From assembly GCA_032358255.1 (NCBI GenBank), contig JAULBX010008995.1, positions 1 to 64,000 of the forward strand: DNA of 64,000 bases, in the 5' to 3' direction. This DNA comes from Heterotrichella gracilis (lineage: Eukaryota > Sar > Xanthophyceae > Tribonematales > Xanthonemataceae). Both the position numbers and the translations under genes were made by a program. Each line of letters begins with the position of its first letter. Positions within the stretch are counted from its first letter, which is position 1. Under the pieces are notes generated by a model. The model did no database searches and was not told the DNA's origin. It saw only the letters and a list, made by a program, of their open reading frames with translations. Shown one piece after another: positions 62,099 to 64,000 of the stretch.

Positions 62099-63972
62099 TG
62101 GCATTACAAAAATTAAGAGAGCACTTTAACGAAACGAATAGAGAATCTTTTATTGATATGTTAAAGAATAGGGTGTTAGTAACTGAAAAAGTTGCAGCGC
62201 CTACTTTTCTTGTTAGGAGAAAATCAGACGGATTTGAATATTACAAATCTTCTAATTCTGACAAATTAAATCTAGTTGACAGAACCGTCATTTCATTATA
62301 TGAAATTGCTATCAATTACATGCAAAGTTTGCCAAACTCTATTAAAGCTGAAATGCCAGACGATTGGAGATTTGGATTTGATTATTTACCAGAACTTGGA
62401 GCATCTAAAATATCTTACACAAATACACCAACAAATAATTTAATACTTACGCACATCCAACAGATTGGAGAAAATGGTAAGGTTAAAAAAACAATCAATG
62501 ATCCTGAAATATTAAAGAAATGGTCGAAAGTATTAAATGTACAAGCACCTAATATAGTATTTGACGGATATTTATCTCAATTACAAAAAGACGAATTATT
62601 AGATTTATTATCAATGAGCGATAGAGAATTTTCTGACTCATTTGATTATTTAATAGAAACTAAAGATAAATCTAGCTTCACAAGCAAAATATTTAAACTA
62701 TTTAATCCAAGTATTAGTTCAACATCCCTAAACCCGGATCTTGAAAGCGAGATCGATGGACTTATTGTTAATTTTATTGACGGTAAATTTATGAACTCAT
62801 TCAAGCTTGAAGATTTTAATAGAACAATCCCAGCAGAAGACCAAAGTTCAAGTCACATGTACCAAATTGCAGTTACTGACGTTTTAGAATATTTGGCGCA
62901 ATACAATTTAGACGATATTAAATTAGAAGAGGAAAGTGCAGATTACAGATACCTTGAAACATTATCAGTTATCTTTAATTCTTATATTGATAAAAACTCT
63001 TCAAAATATATTGGTGTTAATTTTGAAAGCGCAGAATTTTCATCTGCTGAATCTTTTAAATTAAATACTAAATACATTAAAAATGAAAAGACATTAAAAT
63101 TCGTAGCAAACGATGTTTTAGCAGAGCTTTTTAAAATGATTTTAAGTTCTTTCAGAAAGAAAAGAACAAAAACAACCGATCTTATTGATGAAGATACTAT
63201 GAAACGTATGAATGAAATCATCGATAAAATCAGCGAAAAAATATTTGTTGAACATACTGACGAGAATTCAATCTATGACTATCAGAACTTTATGTTACAC
63301 AATAAAATTAAGGCTTCTGTTGATTTAAATGAGGCTCTTAAAGTAAATCACACTGAACAGGGAAAACAACCAGTAAATATGTTTGTTGGTAGATTTCAAC
63401 CATTTACATTAGGGCATGCTAAAGTATTAGAAGCACTTCATAAAGAGAATGGGTTTCCAGTAGTTGTATTTTTAGTTAAATCAAAAACCAAAAAGAAGGG
63501 AGATGAATTTAGCAGACCATACGATGAAAACACTCAAATTGAAATGTTCAATAATGTTAAAAAACAATACACATTCTTAAAAGAAATATTTGTTGTTCCA
63601 ACTGGAGGAATAGATACTATGTTTAACGAAATAAGACCAAAATACGAACCAGTACTTTGGGGAACAGGAAGCGATAGAATGGCAAGTTATGGCTATCAAG
63701 TTAATAATGATTCTTATAGAGATCAATTAAATGTAAGAGCTGATTTTGGACTTTTTGAAATTCCAAGAACGGATGATGATATTTCGGCTACCGCTGTTAG
63801 AAACGCATTATTAGCAAATGATGAAAAACAATTCAATAATTTAACTCCAAAGGCAATTCATGGAATGTACGCTGAATTAAAATCTAAAATTGAAGATTCA
63901 ATGGGAGTTGTTGCTGAAAGTGTTTCGACAGAAATCATGACATTTGAACAGTTTATTAATAAAGATATATAA
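62098..63972 (+). CDS. Fusion: ligase-like nucleotidyltransferase plus NMN-adenylyltransferase-like domain
   Basis: 624 residues. The N-terminal part has RRKSDGFEYY with Lys42-x-Asp-Gly, ISYTNTPTNNLILTHI, ESEIDGLIVNF and SFKLEDF (Lys236), the order of ligase motifs I, III, IV and V. Residues ~426-610 form a HIGH-type nucleotidylyltransferase: GRFQPFTLGH (431-440), WGTGSDRMASY and ISATAVRNALL (562-), as in NadR/NadM, which make NAD from NMN and ATP. The C-terminus TFEQFINKDI echoes the capsid-targeting motif. NAD synthesis, RNA repair or both are possible. Confidence 0.75.
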   Translation: MALQKLREHFNETNRESFIDMLKNRVLVTEKVAAPTFLVRRKSDGFEYYKSSNSDKLNLVDRTVISLYEIAINYMQSLPNSIKAEMPDDWRFGFDYLPELGASKISYTNTPTNNLILTHIQQIGENGKVKKTINDPEILKKWSKVLNVQAPNIVFDGYLSQLQKDELLDLLSMSDREFSDSFDYLIETKDKSSFTSKIFKLFNPSISSTSLNPDLESEIDGLIVNFIDGKFMNSFKLEDFNRTIPAEDQSSSHMYQIAVTDVLEYLAQYNLDDIKLEEESADYRYLETLSVIFNSYIDKNSSKYIGVNFESAEFSSAESFKLNTKYIKNEKTLKFVANDVLAELFKMILSSFRKKRTKTTDLIDEDTMKRMNEIIDKISEKIFVEHTDENSIYDYQNFMLHNKIKASVDLNEALKVNHTEQGKQPVNMFVGRFQPFTLGHAKVLEALHKENGFPVVVFLVKSKTKKKGDEFSRPYDENTQIEMFNNVKKQYTFLKEIFVVPTGGIDTMFNEIRPKYEPVLWGTGSDRMASYGYQVNNDSYRDQLNVRADFGLFEIPRTDDDISATAVRNALLANDEKQFNNLTPKAIHGMYAELKSKIEDSMGVVAESVSTEIMTFEQFINKDI

Positions 63973-63995
63973 AACATAAATAAAATAAAGATACT

Positions 63996-64000
63996 ATGAA
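63996..64000 (+). CDS. Start of next gene (truncated by window edge)
   Basis: ATGAA after an A-rich leader at the very end; the rest is outside. Supported only by the leader and its spacing from the previous stop. Confidence 0.35.

Noticed and set aside
1-64000. tRNA genes, CRISPR arrays, insertion sequences
   Set aside because: No cloverleaf-like segments, regularly spaced repeats or transposase genes were recognised by eye; a tRNA search would be decisive.
1-64000. Integrated prophage
   Set aside because: No integrase, attachment site, repressor or host gene is visible; content fits a large virulent T4-like phage.

Overview
The window is one stretch of a large, AT-rich lytic-type bacteriophage genome with T4-like (contractile-tailed) gene content. 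About 70 genes are tightly packed and every credible one lies on the + strand. Protein-level similarity to T4 is clear for baseplate proteins (gp25, gp6, gp53, gp5/gp27-like), the single-stranded DNA binding protein (gp32-like), primase (gp61-like), UvsY-like mediator and UvsW helicase. The host is most likely a member of the Bacteroidota, probably a flavobacterium. The evidence is that start codons are preceded by A/T-rich sequence instead of Shine-Dalgarno sites, that promoter-like boxes resemble the Bacteroidota TAnnTTTG box, and that the phage carries a ribosomal protein bS21 of Bacteroidota type. No terminase, capsid, portal or DNA polymerase gene and no tRNA was seen here, so this is only part of the genome.

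Layout. Bases 1-1107: end of a collagen-like fibre gene with a self-cleaving S74 chaperone domain, plus a small companion gene. 1220-6060: a 2-oxoglutarate/Fe(II) oxygenase-like gene, a double glycosyltransferase, two small genes, a DEDDy 3'-5' exonuclease and another glycosyltransferase. 6121-15549: accessory and nucleic-acid genes: DnaJ-like protein, ribosomal protein bS21, PhoH ATPase, RNase HII, UV-damage endonuclease, dCMP deaminase, three small paralogues with a UVR-like motif, and many unknown small genes. 15594-24060: tail tube/baseplate hub cluster. 24109-25320: an S1-domain protein resembling ribosomal protein bS1. 25415-27573: a probable packaged protein and an amidoligase-like protein. 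27589-44459: baseplate wedge (gp25, gp6 and a very large set of wedge/fibre proteins). 44462-49723: two collagen-like fibres, the first ending in a Hint (intein-like) domain. 49736-53571: spanin-like membrane protein, unknown structural protein, tube-like protein and a glycine-zipper protein. 53579-58774: RuvC-like nuclease, SSB, primase, UvsY and UvsW. 58807-63972: three probable prohead-packaged proteins, two with ligase-like nucleotidyltransferase signatures, the last fused to an NMN-adenylyltransferase-like domain.

How the genes fit together. The window combines virion tail construction with replication/recombination and with a takeover kit for host translation (bS21 plus an S1 protein). 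Several proteins begin with a short peptide of the form F-x-x-F-I-x-E, very like the capsid-targeting sequence of T4 internal proteins, which suggests that they are packaged into the head and trimmed by the prohead protease. A hydroxylase-like oxygenase and glycosyltransferases beside collagen-like fibres suggest post-translational modification of the fibres. Transcription appears organised by compact modules in which a terminator hairpin is followed within 6-8 bases by a promoter-like TATATTTA box.
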